DNA of 64,000 nt, from the NCBI GenBank assembly GCA_902801515.1, contig CADCII010000001.1:62001-126000 (forward strand). Reading direction: 5' to 3'. Both the position numbers and the translations under genes were made by a program. The stretch's first letter is position 1. Every line of letters begins with the position of its first letter. Shown here one piece after another: positions 9,588 through 18,088 of this stretch. The notes below the pieces were generated by a model. That model worked only from the letters and a program-made list of their open reading frames with translations. It was not told where the DNA came from and made no database searches. The stretch is from an uncultured Lachnospiraceae bacterium (GTDB taxonomy: Bacteria; Bacillota; Clostridia; Lachnospirales; Lachnospiraceae).

Positions 9588-10783
9588 ACATTTCTCTGAA
9601 TATGCTGACGAATCTGGGCATAATGATCCTTGCCGGGATCTTTATGGGGAGGCTGATGAAGCATCTCGGATTCCCGAACGTCACAGGATATATGCTGGCA
9701 GGACTCCTGCTGGGGCCTTACCTGCTTCCGATGCTGGGAAGTCCCGTTTCCATTCTCTCAGAAGGATTTGTAAACGGCATCAGTGTCATCACGGAAGTCG
9801 CGCTGGGAATGATCGCTTTCTCAGTAGGCGGTCAGCTTCATTTTTCATCGTTGAAAAAGGCAGGCAGAGCACTGATCATACTGGCTCTGGCTGAATCTGT
9901 TCTGGCCGCGGTCTTTGTCAGCATAGCGCTTCTGCTCACCGGAAATGAACCGGGCATGGCTCTGATCATGGGGCCGATCGCTGCAGCGACAGCGCCTGCA
10001 GCAACCATACTGGTAGTCCAGCAGTACCGGGCAAGGGGACCTGTGACGACCCTCCTGCTGCAGGTAGTAGCTCTGGATGACGTGACGGCGCTTCTTCTGT
10101 ATTCAGTCTCCGCAGCCATCATCAAGCACCTTGGCGCGGAAGGAAAGCAGATCCTGTCAGCCGTACTCAAGGAGATACTGCGTTTTGCAGAAGGTGCGGC
10201 GCTCGGACTGCTTCTGGCAATCGTCATGCTCTTTGTGCTCAGGTTTTTCAGGAGGAAGGGCAACCGAATGGCGATCATAACAGGATTCCTGTTCCTTGGG
10301 ATTGGTGTTGCGCAGCGCCTGGGACTGAATTCTCTTATCGTATGCATGGTAATGGGCGTAGCGGTAGCCAATCTCAGCATGGAGGCGGATGCCATCCTGG
10401 AAGCGGCGGAGCCGATCGCATCCCCTGTATTTATTCTGTTCTTCGTCGCTTCGGGAGCAGGGCTTCCGATCAACCTTCTGAAGACGGTGGGAGTCATAGG
10501 ACTTATCTATATTCTGGCAAGATATGCAGGCAAGATGGCAGGAACCATGCTCGGAGGCGTCCTCACAGGAATTGAGAAAAGACAGTGCTTATATCTCGGG
10601 CCGTGTCTGCTTCCCCAGGCCGGGATCGCCATAGGCCTCACTCTCGCAGCAGGCAGCGTACTGCCGGAATACGCCTCCAACATCAAGGCGATCGTCCTGA
10701 CAGGAACTCTGATCTGTGAACTGATCGGACCTGCCGTGACAAAGCTGAGTCTCAAAAAAGCGGGAGAAATCCCTGGGAAATAA
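9584..10783 (+). CDS. cation/proton antiporter, CPA2 family
   Basis: A 399-residue membrane protein with 11 to 13 predicted helices and the Na+/H+ exchanger fold of the CPA2 (Kef/NapA-like) family; the GFPNVTGYMLAGLLLGPYLLP opening and ALDDVTALLLYS, holding the paired acidic residues of the ion site, are diagnostic. There is no RCK/TrkA-N nucleotide domain at the C-terminus, so control probably comes from the separate PII-like partner whose gene overlaps its start by 4 bp. It likely exports Na+ or K+ in exchange for protons. A strong terminator follows. Confidence 0.85.
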   Translation: MNISLNMLTNLGIMILAGIFMGRLMKHLGFPNVTGYMLAGLLLGPYLLPMLGSPVSILSEGFVNGISVITEVALGMIAFSVGGQLHFSSLKKAGRALIILALAESVLAAVFVSIALLLTGNEPGMALIMGPIAAATAPAATILVVQQYRARGPVTTLLLQVVALDDVTALLLYSVSAAIIKHLGAEGKQILSAVLKEILRFAEGAALGLLLAIVMLFVLRFFRRKGNRMAIITGFLFLGIGVAQRLGLNSLIVCMVMGVAVANLSMEADAILEAAEPIASPVFILFFVASGAGLPINLLKTVGVIGLIYILARYAGKMAGTMLGGVLTGIEKRQCLYLGPCLLPQAGIAIGLTLAAGSVLPEYASNIKAIVLTGTLICELIGPAVTKLSLKKAGEIPGK

Positions 10784-10788
10784 AAAAC

Positions 10789-10833
10789 ACGCCGGAAACA
10801 GCAGCTTATTACAGCCTGTTTTCCGGCGTTTAT
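10789..10833. terminator. bidirectional terminator
   Basis: A 13-bp stem with one bulge (10789-10801 with 10816-10829) is preceded by A6 (10782-10787) and followed by TTTATT. It separates the antiporter from the convergent metal-sensor gene. Confidence 0.75.
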
Positions 10834-10866
10834 TCAACCAGGAAAGAATTTGACCACATCTCCTGT

Positions 10867-11157
10867 TCAGTCCTTCTCCATGACATGATCCACGCCCATA
10901 CTGAGGATCATCTCTACATGTTCATCATCCAGGGAATAGAAGATCGTCTTGCCGTCTCTGCGTGATTTGACAAGCTTTCCCTGTTTGAGCGTACTGAGCT
11001 GGTGAGAGATGGCACTCTGTGTCATGTCAAGCTGCTGCGCGATATCACTGACGCACATCTCTTTATTCTGCAGAACATACAGAATGCGGATCCTCGTCCG
11101 GTCTGCAAACATTTTATACAGATCGCTCAATTCCTGAAACACTTCTTCCGGAAGCAT
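10867..11157 (-). CDS. ArsR/SmtB-family metal-sensing repressor
   Basis: A 96-residue winged-helix repressor. The recognition helix lies in DMTQSAISHQLSTLKQ, and the C-terminal helix shows the full alpha-5 metal site D78-x-H80-x10-H91-x2-E94 of SmtB/CzrA zinc sensors, while the alpha-3 CxC arsenic site is absent. It is therefore predicted to release DNA on binding Zn, Co or Ni. ATG 11157 follows AAGGAAGG; the frame extends to a GTG at 11190 without a ribosome site. No metal transporter is adjacent on the same strand, so the regulated target is not evident. A good promoter lies at 11236-11265. Confidence 0.85.
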   Translation of the reverse strand: MLPEEVFQELSDLYKMFADRTRIRILYVLQNKEMCVSDIAQQLDMTQSAISHQLSTLKQGKLVKSRRDGKTIFYSLDDEHVEMILSMGVDHVMEKD

Positions 11158-11235
11158 CCTGGCCTTCCTTTCCGCAGCTGATCGCTGCACATCTGCCGCC
11201 GCTTTGAGGAAACCGGCAGAACTTTCATTTCATCA

Positions 11236-11265
11236 ACTATACTCTACAAATGAGCGGTCGGTCAA
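11236..11265 (-). promoter_or_regulatory. promoter of the ArsR/SmtB gene
   Basis: On the minus strand: TTGACC (11265-11260), 18 bp, TATAGT (11241-11236). Transcription would start about 70 nt before the ATG. Confidence 0.65.
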
Positions 11266-11319
11266 GTGAGAAAGGTGGTGCACACCATAGCGGGCGGGTC
11301 TGCCAGCGTGAATCAGCGG

Positions 11320-11348
11320 TTGAGACGAATCCACCGTGATGATATAAT
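11320..11348 (+). promoter_or_regulatory. promoter of the murE operon
   Basis: TTGAGA (11320-11325), 17 bp, perfect TATAAT (11343-11348) with an upstream TG (extended -10). It lies 41 bp before the murE ATG and appears to drive the long operon to thiN. Confidence 0.75.
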
Positions 11349-11389
11349 AGATAGAATTAAATTGAAGCAATAAGAAACGGGGGATTGCC

Positions 11390-12862
11390 ATGATTCTAGC
11401 AAAACTTCTTGAAAAGACTGAATATGAAGTGCTTCGCGGAAGCACAGATATAGAGATCACGGAGATTGTGAATGACTCCAGAAAGGTTAAGAAGGGCTGC
11501 GTTTTCCCCTGTATCAGAGGAGCTGCATTTGACGGCCACAAGTTTGCTGCGGAGGTTGCATCGAAGGGGGCTGCCGCGATTGTTGCTGAGGAGGATGTCG
11601 AGGTCCCGGACGGTGTCACGGTTATCCTGGTGAAGGATTCCAGGATCGCAATGGCGAGGATGGCCTGCGCATGGTTCGATTATCCGGCTGAGAAGCTGAA
11701 GATGATCGGCATCACAGGAACGAAGGGAAAGACGACAACTACCTACATGGTCAAGTCTATCCTGGAGTCGGCCGGACATAAGGTTGGACTGATCGGTACG
11801 ATCGAGACTCTGATCGGCTCAACCAGGGTTCCCAGTGCAAATACGACTCCGGAATCTCTGCTCCTGCAGGAATTTCTCGCAAAGATGGTGAAGGCAGGCT
11901 GTGACGCAGTCGTTATGGAGGTCAGCTCCCAGGCGCTGATGCTTCACCGTGTCGAGGGGATCACATTTGACATTGGCGTCTTTACAAACATCTCTGCCGA
12001 CCATATCGGACCTGCCGAGCACTCTTCATTTGAGGATTACATGGAATGCAAGAGCAGGCTTTTCAGGATGTGCGAGACGGGAATCTTTAATGGTGATGAC
12101 ATTCATCTTGGAAGGATCATGGAGGGACACACCTGCAGTGTTGAGACCTTCGGCCTGAAGAACACCAATGATCTTTACGCAGACGGGATCGAGCTGGTCT
12201 ATCGTCCGGGTTATCTCGGGACGAAGTTCTGTGTCAGGTGTGAAGATGATTATGAAGTGACTACGGACATTCCGGGTAAGTTCTCTGTCTACAATTCTCT
12301 GTGTGCGATCGCAGTCTGCAGGCATTTCGGCGTCACGAAGGATCAGATGCAGTCGGCGCTTGCAGATGTGAAGGTCAAGGGCAGGGTGGAGATGGTCAAA
12401 GTCAGTGATGACTTCATCCTGATGATCGATTACGCACATAATGCGATGGCGCTGGAGAGCATCCTTTCCACACTCAGGGAATACCATCCGTCCAGGATCG
12501 TGTGTGTGTTTGGCTGCGGCGGCAACCGCGCCAGGAGCAGACGTTATGAGATGGGGGAGGTATCCGGAAGGCATGCGGACTTTACGATCCTGACGTCCGA
12601 CAATCCCCGGTATGAGGATCCGGAAGCCATCCTGGATGATATCGAGATCGGCATGAAACGGACAAAGGGCAAGTATATCCGTATCGCGGACCGCAGGGAT
12701 GCGATTGCCTATGCGATCCATAACGGCCTGCCGGGCGATGTGATCGTGCTTGCCGGCAAGGGACATGAAGATTACCAGGAGATCTGCGGGAAGAAGTATC
12801 CGATGGATGAGAGGGTGCTGATCGCGGATATTCTTGCAGAGGATGCGAAGAAGGAGAACTGA
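11390..12862 (+). CDS. murE: UDP-MurNAc-L-Ala-D-Glu--meso-diaminopimelate ligase
   Basis: Mur ligase adding the third amino acid of the peptidoglycan stem peptide in the cytoplasm. The 490-residue protein has the ATP loop GITGTKGKTTTT, the middle-domain VMEVSSQAL and the C-terminal DNPR motif at 404-407, which marks ligases using meso-diaminopimelate rather than lysine. It starts at ATG 11390 behind a G-rich site and is first in the operon; priA begins 10 bp after its stop. This gene is the evidence that the cell wall is of the DAP type. Confidence 0.95.
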   Translation: MILAKLLEKTEYEVLRGSTDIEITEIVNDSRKVKKGCVFPCIRGAAFDGHKFAAEVASKGAAAIVAEEDVEVPDGVTVILVKDSRIAMARMACAWFDYPAEKLKMIGITGTKGKTTTTYMVKSILESAGHKVGLIGTIETLIGSTRVPSANTTPESLLLQEFLAKMVKAGCDAVVMEVSSQALMLHRVEGITFDIGVFTNISADHIGPAEHSSFEDYMECKSRLFRMCETGIFNGDDIHLGRIMEGHTCSVETFGLKNTNDLYADGIELVYRPGYLGTKFCVRCEDDYEVTTDIPGKFSVYNSLCAIAVCRHFGVTKDQMQSALADVKVKGRVEMVKVSDDFILMIDYAHNAMALESILSTLREYHPSRIVCVFGCGGNRARSRRYEMGEVSGRHADFTILTSDNPRYEDPEAILDDIEIGMKRTKGKYIRIADRRDAIAYAIHNGLPGDVIVLAGKGHEDYQEICGKKYPMDERVLIADILAEDAKKEN

Positions 12863-12871
12863 TCCGGATCT

Positions 12872-15091
12872 ATGACTTATGCGGATGTGATCGTCGATAT
12901 CACGGCAAAGGCGCTTGACCGGCCGTTTCAGTATCTGGTTCCCGAAGACCTGGAACCGGAAGTGGAAGAGGGGACTATCGTAGAGGCGCCATTCGGAAAC
13001 GGGAACCGCAAGATCACTGGCTATGTCATGTCGCTCTCTCACACTGCCCAGATTGATCCGGAGAAGATCAAACCAATACTGGGAGTTGTCACGTCCTCGT
13101 CGGATGAGGAGAAGCGGCTGACAGCTCTTGCGGTCTGGATCCGTGACAGGTACGGGTCTACCATGGCTTCGGCCATGCGTACGGTCCTTCCGGCCAGGAA
13201 GAAGACCGCTGCCAGGCAGAAGAAGATAGTGGTTCTCGCCGTCGGAGAAGAGACCGCGCACAGAGAACTGGATATTATGCGCAGGAAACATCAGTCTGCC
13301 AGAGTGAGGCTGATGGAGGCTCTGGTGGAGGAGAAAAAACTTCCCTATGAGATCTGTGCGGAGAAACTGCATATCACCTCTGCGGTTGTCACCGCTCTGG
13401 TCAGGAAGGGACTGGTCACGGTGGAACGGACCAGGGTCTACCGCAATCCTGCGCTGCCGGAAGGATTCTCCCGCAGGGAAGCTGTACTCAACGAGGAACA
13501 GTGCCGGGCGGTGGATATGGTCTGCGGGACCTGGGATGAAGGCCCGTGCGGAAGATTCCTGCTCTACGGTGTGACCGGAAGCGGGAAGACTGAGGTTTAT
13601 ATAGAACTGATCGCCCGGGCGGTTGCCATGGGACGTCAGGCAATCGTATTGATTCCCGAGATCGCGCTTACCTACCAGACGATGATGCGCTTTTATCATC
13701 GTTTTGGCGGAAGAGTCTCGGTGATTCATTCGAAAATGAGTGCCGGAGAGAAGCAGGATCAGTTTGACCGGGCAAGGCAGGGTGACCTTGACGTGATGAT
13801 CGGTCCCAGGTCTGCTTTATTTACCCCGTTCCCGAATCTTGGGATCATCGTGATCGATGAGGAACATGAGGAGAGCTACCGCAGTGAGCAGTCTCCGAGA
13901 TATCATGCCACAGAGGTGGCTTTCCAGCGGGCGAAGCTGGAGGGGGCATGTGTGGTGCTGGGTTCTGCAACTCCGTCCCTGGAGGCATACTACGCTGTTC
14001 AGACCGGGGAGATCACGCAGATCAGACTTATGAAGCGTGCCATGGACGCTCAGCTTCCGGAAGTCAGGATCATTGATATGCGAGATGAACTCCCTGCCGG
14101 AAACGGATCGGTCATCAGTCAGGAGCTGCAGTCCAGGATGAGGGAGACTCTCGGAAGAGGGGAACAGATCATGCTGTTCCTGAACCGGAGAGGATATGCC
14201 GGGTTCATTTCCTGCACGTCCTGCGGCAATGTTATAAAGTGTCCCCACTGTGATGTATCTCTGACCCTGCATAAGGGCGGAAGGCTGCTGTGCCATTACT
14301 GCGGGTATGAAACGGTCATGCCGGTAAGATGTCCGGAATGTGAGAGTCCGTTCCTTCGGACATTCCAGACTGGCACGGAGCAGGTGGAACAGGAAGTTTC
14401 CCTGCTGTTTCCGGATGCACGGATCGTTCGCATGGACAGGGACACTGTTGCGGGCAAGGACGGGCAGCTGAAAGTGCTCGCGCCGTTTGCTTCCCATGAG
14501 GCGGACATCATGATCGGTACCCAGATGATCGTGAAGGGACATGATTTTCCTGATGTGACGCTGGTGGGAATTCTGATGGCGGACCTGTCCCTGAATATCC
14601 CGAATTACAGGGCAGCGGAGCGGACTTTCCAGCTTCTCACGCAGGCAGCCGGAAGAGCGGGAAGAGCTCAGAGGGCAGGCGCAGTCCTGATCCAGACTTT
14701 CCAGCCGTCCCACTATGCGGTGCAGTGCGCTTCACGCCAGGATTATGACTCATTTTACAGACAGGAGATCTCTTACAGGGAGATGGCGGGGTATCCGCCC
14801 TGCGGAAGTCTGGTCGCAGTCCATATGAGCTGCGCGGATCAGGAGCATCTGCTTCTGGCGGCAGGCTATGTAAAACAGTTTCTGGAGAAGATCCTGGGGA
14901 AAGCGCCGGTACAGATCCTGGGGCCTGTCAGCGAACCGATCGCGAAAATCGCGGATGTATGGCGCCAGGTCATTTACCTGAAGGGCGGAAGTTCAGCTCT
15001 GCTGCGTGCCGCAAGGAACCGGCTGGAGCGTTATATAGAGCTCAATGACGGATTTTCAACTGTGGAGATCACATTTGACTCAACCATCTGA
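12872..15091 (+). CDS. priA: primosomal protein N' (replication restart helicase)
   Basis: Superfamily 2 3'-5' DNA helicase that recognises stalled forks and reloads the replisome. Order in the 739 residues: N-terminal 3'-end-binding and winged-helix regions, Walker A GVTGSGKTE (about 232-240), Walker B DEEH, an eight-cysteine zinc insertion (CTSCG, CPHC, CHYCG, CPEC), helicase motifs GTQMIVKGHDFPDVTLVG and LTQAAGRAGRA, then the C-terminal domain. The start follows murE by 10 bp with only a weak ribosome site nearby, suggesting coupling to murE. Confidence 0.96.
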   Translation: MTYADVIVDITAKALDRPFQYLVPEDLEPEVEEGTIVEAPFGNGNRKITGYVMSLSHTAQIDPEKIKPILGVVTSSSDEEKRLTALAVWIRDRYGSTMASAMRTVLPARKKTAARQKKIVVLAVGEETAHRELDIMRRKHQSARVRLMEALVEEKKLPYEICAEKLHITSAVVTALVRKGLVTVERTRVYRNPALPEGFSRREAVLNEEQCRAVDMVCGTWDEGPCGRFLLYGVTGSGKTEVYIELIARAVAMGRQAIVLIPEIALTYQTMMRFYHRFGGRVSVIHSKMSAGEKQDQFDRARQGDLDVMIGPRSALFTPFPNLGIIVIDEEHEESYRSEQSPRYHATEVAFQRAKLEGACVVLGSATPSLEAYYAVQTGEITQIRLMKRAMDAQLPEVRIIDMRDELPAGNGSVISQELQSRMRETLGRGEQIMLFLNRRGYAGFISCTSCGNVIKCPHCDVSLTLHKGGRLLCHYCGYETVMPVRCPECESPFLRTFQTGTEQVEQEVSLLFPDARIVRMDRDTVAGKDGQLKVLAPFASHEADIMIGTQMIVKGHDFPDVTLVGILMADLSLNIPNYRAAERTFQLLTQAAGRAGRAQRAGAVLIQTFQPSHYAVQCASRQDYDSFYRQEISYREMAGYPPCGSLVAVHMSCADQEHLLLAAGYVKQFLEKILGKAPVQILGPVSEPIAKIADVWRQVIYLKGGSSALLRAARNRLERYIELNDGFSTVEITFDSTI

Positions 15092-15132
15092 CTAATATTA
15101 GGAAAACTTAAGGAAAATTGGAGGCTTTGTTT

Positions 15133-15651
15133 ATGGCATTAAGACAGATCCGGGTTTATGGTGATGATATCCTGACCAAGAAATGCAGGGAAGTGAAGGA
15201 GATGACTCCCCGGCTGCAGGAACTGATCGATGATATGCTGGAGACCATGTACGACGCGGATGGCGTGGGACTGGCAGCTCCGCAGGTCGGTGTGCTTCGC
15301 AGGATAGTAGTCATCGATGTGGGAGAAGGTCCCATCGTTCTGGTCAATCCCAGGATCACGCTGCAGGAAGGGGAGCAGGAAGGAATGGAAGGCTGTCTGT
15401 CCGTGCCGGGCAAGATAGGCCAGGTCACCCGCCCCGGTCATGTGATCGTTGAGGGGCTGGACAGGGATATGAATCCTGTGACGGTAGAAGGCGAGGAACT
15501 TCTTGCGAGGGCGCTGTGCCATGAACTGGACCACCTGGAGGGTGTCGTGTATACCTCGAAGGTTGAAGGCGAACTGTATGACGCCGGAGCTCTTGACGAA
15601 GAGGAAGAAGACGGAGAAAGCGGAGAAAACGAAGACTCGGCTGAGAAGTAA
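15133..15651 (+). CDS. def: peptide deformylase
   Basis: Metalloenzyme removing the formyl group from nascent proteins. All three motifs are present: GVGLAAPQVG, EGCLSVP with the metal Cys, and CHELDHLEG with the two metal histidines and catalytic Glu. The 172-residue protein ends in a very acidic Glu/Asp tail of about 25 residues. I choose ATG 15133 because GGAGG (15120-15124) lies 8 bp before it; a TTG at 15118 is in frame but overlaps that site. It precedes fmt, its functional opposite. Confidence 0.95.
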   Translation: MALRQIRVYGDDILTKKCREVKEMTPRLQELIDDMLETMYDADGVGLAAPQVGVLRRIVVIDVGEGPIVLVNPRITLQEGEQEGMEGCLSVPGKIGQVTRPGHVIVEGLDRDMNPVTVEGEELLARALCHELDHLEGVVYTSKVEGELYDAGALDEEEEDGESGENEDSAEK

Positions 15652-15673
15652 AACACAGACAGGAGACTGAACA

Positions 15674-16612
15674 TTGGCTGACGTGGTTTTTATGGGGACG
15701 CCTGACTTTGCAGAGGGTATCCTGCAGGCGCTCATTGACTCAGATTACAGAGTGACGGCTGTATTTACACAGCCGGACAGGCCGAAGGGGAGAAAGGGGC
15801 TGCTTCAGGCTCCTCCGGTCAAGGAACTGGCACTGAAGCATGACATCCCGGTATACCAGCCGGAGAAGATCCGCCGGGAGGAAAACGTTGAGATTCTGAA
15901 GGAACTGAATCCTGACTACATCGTAGTCGCGGCGTTCGGACAGATCATTCCAAAGAGTATACTGGATATCCCGAAGTATGGATGCCTGAATGTCCATGCG
16001 TCTCTTCTTCCCAGATGGAGAGGAGCAGCCCCTATCCAGTGGTCGATCCTGACAGGCGAGAAAGAGACCGGAGTGACTATCATGCAGATGGCGGAAGGAC
16101 TTGACACCGGCGACTGTATAGACCAGGTCACAGTCCCGATCGGGGATGATGAGACCGGGGGAAGCCTGTTTGAAAAACTGATGAAGGCAGGAGCAGAGCA
16201 GCTGATCCTGACGATGGACAGGATAGGGCGCGGAGAAGCAGTATGGACGCCGCAGCCCGAAGAAAGCCCGACTCCCTACGCAAAGATGCTGACACGGGCA
16301 ACAGGCCTGGTTGACTGGACCAGAAGCGCTGCAGAGATCGAGCGGATGATCCGGGCACTGGATCCCTGGCCCGGCACCTACACATTCCTGAATGGAAAGA
16401 TGCTGAAGCTGTGGAAGGCAGAAGTTGTCGGAAGCAGCAGTTCGGAAGAGGAATGTGGAACAATCGTAGACATCCTGGCGGATGCAGTCGACGTACAGAC
16501 AGGAGACGGAATCCTGAGACTTCTGGAACTGCAGCCGGAAGGAAAGAAGCGGATGAGTACAGACGCTTACATACGGGGGTATCACCCGGAGAAGGGAACC
16601 GTACTCGGTTGA
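15674..16612 (+). CDS. fmt: methionyl-tRNA formyltransferase
   Basis: Transfers a formyl group from 10-formyl-tetrahydrofolate to the initiator Met-tRNA. The 312 residues contain VFMGTPDFAEGIL at the N-terminus, the folate-site signature SLLPRWRGAAPIQW and the C-terminal OB-like domain. The start codon is TTG at 15674: AGGAG (15661-15665) is 8 bp before it and there is no ATG before the first conserved motif. The gene follows def by 22 bp. Downstream, the 117 bp before rsmB are occupied mostly by palindromic repeats. Confidence 0.95.
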   Translation: MADVVFMGTPDFAEGILQALIDSDYRVTAVFTQPDRPKGRKGLLQAPPVKELALKHDIPVYQPEKIRREENVEILKELNPDYIVVAAFGQIIPKSILDIPKYGCLNVHASLLPRWRGAAPIQWSILTGEKETGVTIMQMAEGLDTGDCIDQVTVPIGDDETGGSLFEKLMKAGAEQLILTMDRIGRGEAVWTPQPEESPTPYAKMLTRATGLVDWTRSAAEIERMIRALDPWPGTYTFLNGKMLKLWKAEVVGSSSSEEECGTIVDILADAVDVQTGDGILRLLELQPEGKKRMSTDAYIRGYHPEKGTVLG

Positions 16613-16631
16613 TATATGGATGAGTGACGGT

Positions 16632-16706
16632 TTGAACAGGTGACAGGCACTTGTGCAATATTGAACAGGTGACAGGCACTTGTTCAAGAACAGGCACTTG
16701 TTCGAA
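16632..16706. repeat. three tandem short palindromic repeats
   Basis: Two 27-bp units (16632-16658 and 16661-16687) and one shortened unit (16688-16706). Each full unit has arms TTGAACA and TGTTCAA (the first copy ends TGTGCAA) around GGTGACAGGCACT, giving an 11-bp stem and a 5-nt loop. The third copy lacks 7 bases, as expected from slippage between its two ACAGG repeats. Related copies lie at 53580-53631. They resemble REP-type elements mobilised by Y1 transposases, but no transposase is present in the window. Confidence 0.8.
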
Positions 16707-16729
16707 ACTTTGTTTAGCGGGGCGTGATT

Positions 16730-18088
16730 ATGGCAGGCACGGTGAATTTACGGGAGATTGTCCTGGGGATACTTATGGAAGTGACGGAGAGAGAGGCGTA
16801 CAGCCATATCGCTCTGCGTAATACGCTGGAAAAGTATCAGTATCTGCCCAAGTATGACCGTGCGTTTATATCCCGGGTCACGGAGGGAACGCTCGAGAAT
16901 CTGATCCAGATTGATTATGTGATCGAGTGTTTTTCCAAGGTCCCGATCTACAATATGAAGCCGCTGATCCGCAATCTTCTGCGGATGAGCGTGTACCAGC
17001 TTAAATATATGGACAATATCCCGGATTCTGCGGTGGTAAATGAGGCGGTCCGCCTTGCGCAGAAGAGGGGATTCTACAATCTGAAGGGTTTTGTGAACGG
17101 TGTGCTGCGCGCGGCTGCCAGGGAGATGGATTCGATCACGTATCCGTCGGCGGATGTCAATCCCATCGAGTATCTCTCGGTGCGCTATTCCATGCCGCAG
17201 TGGATCCTGAAGAAATGGATGGACCAGTTCTCTTTTGAGGAGGTTGAGAAGGTCTGTGCCTCTTTCCAGGAGGATGAACCGGTCACTGTAAGGCTGCGTA
17301 CCGACCGGGTATCGAAGGAGCAGATCATTGAATCTCTGGAATCGGAGGGCGTGACCTGCCGGCAGCATCCGTATCTGGATTATGCCCTGAAACTGTCGGG
17401 CTTCAATTATCTGCAGGCGCTGACTGCGTTCAGAAACGGCTGGATCTATGTGCAGGATGTCAGTTCCATGCTGGTGGCTGAAGTTGCCGCCCCGAACTGG
17501 GGAGATTACTGCATCGATGTCTGTGCGGCGCCGGGAGGCAAGAGCACGCATATCTCGGATAAGCTGAAGGGCAGCGGATATGTGGAAGCCAGGGATAAAA
17601 GTGAAGACAAGGTCATGATGATGCAGGAAAATATCGACCGCCTGGGAATCATCAACATGGTTGCCGCACTGAAAGACGCGACTGTATTCGACCAGAATTC
17701 ATTTCACAAGGCAGATATTGTCCTGTGCGACGTTCCCTGTTCCGGGCTTGGAGTGATCGGGCGCAAGCAGGATATCCGCTACCGCATGAATCCGACAAGG
17801 CAGGAGGAACTGGTGCGGATCCAGCGAAGGATCCTGTCAGTTGCCCAGAATTATGTCAAGCCCGGCGGAGTGCTGATCTATTCGACCTGTACGATCGGGG
17901 CAGATGAGAATCAGATGAACCTGAAGTATTTCCTGGAGAACTTTCCGTTCCGCCTGGATTCGATCGATCCTTACATCCCGGAGCAGCTTCGCTGCCGCAC
18001 AAGCGAGGGAGGCTATATCCAGCTTCTGCCGGGGGTCCATGAGACGGACGGCTTCTTTATAGCCAGACTGAAGAGATATGATGAGTGA
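16730..18088 (+). CDS. rsmB: 16S rRNA (cytosine-967-C5)-methyltransferase
   Basis: Methylates C967 of 16S rRNA with S-adenosylmethionine. In the 452 residues an N-terminal NusB-like RNA-binding domain (to about residue 140) is followed by the Rossmann methyltransferase domain with CAAPGGKS, DVPCSGLGVIGRKQDIR (motif IV cysteine) and STCTI (motif VI cysteine), the two-cysteine arrangement of m5C methyltransferases. ATG 16730 is preferred over a GTG 6 bp upstream because of the GGGGCG spacing. Its stop lies inside the start of rlmN. Confidence 0.95.
   Translation: MAGTVNLREIVLGILMEVTEREAYSHIALRNTLEKYQYLPKYDRAFISRVTEGTLENLIQIDYVIECFSKVPIYNMKPLIRNLLRMSVYQLKYMDNIPDSAVVNEAVRLAQKRGFYNLKGFVNGVLRAAAREMDSITYPSADVNPIEYLSVRYSMPQWILKKWMDQFSFEEVEKVCASFQEDEPVTVRLRTDRVSKEQIIESLESEGVTCRQHPYLDYALKLSGFNYLQALTAFRNGWIYVQDVSSMLVAEVAAPNWGDYCIDVCAAPGGKSTHISDKLKGSGYVEARDKSEDKVMMMQENIDRLGIINMVAALKDATVFDQNSFHKADIVLCDVPCSGLGVIGRKQDIRYRMNPTRQEELVRIQRRILSVAQNYVKPGGVLIYSTCTIGADENQMNLKYFLENFPFRLDSIDPYIPEQLRCRTSEGGYIQLLPGVHETDGFFIARLKRYDE

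Noticed and set aside
12026-13729. Long minus-strand open frame of 567 codons.
   Set aside because: It is antisense to murE and priA, both clearly real; its composition (His, Arg and Asp rich) is that of a shadow frame in GC-biased codons.
16632-16706. Possible CRISPR array.
   Set aside because: Units are adjacent without variable spacers, are themselves palindromic and number only three.
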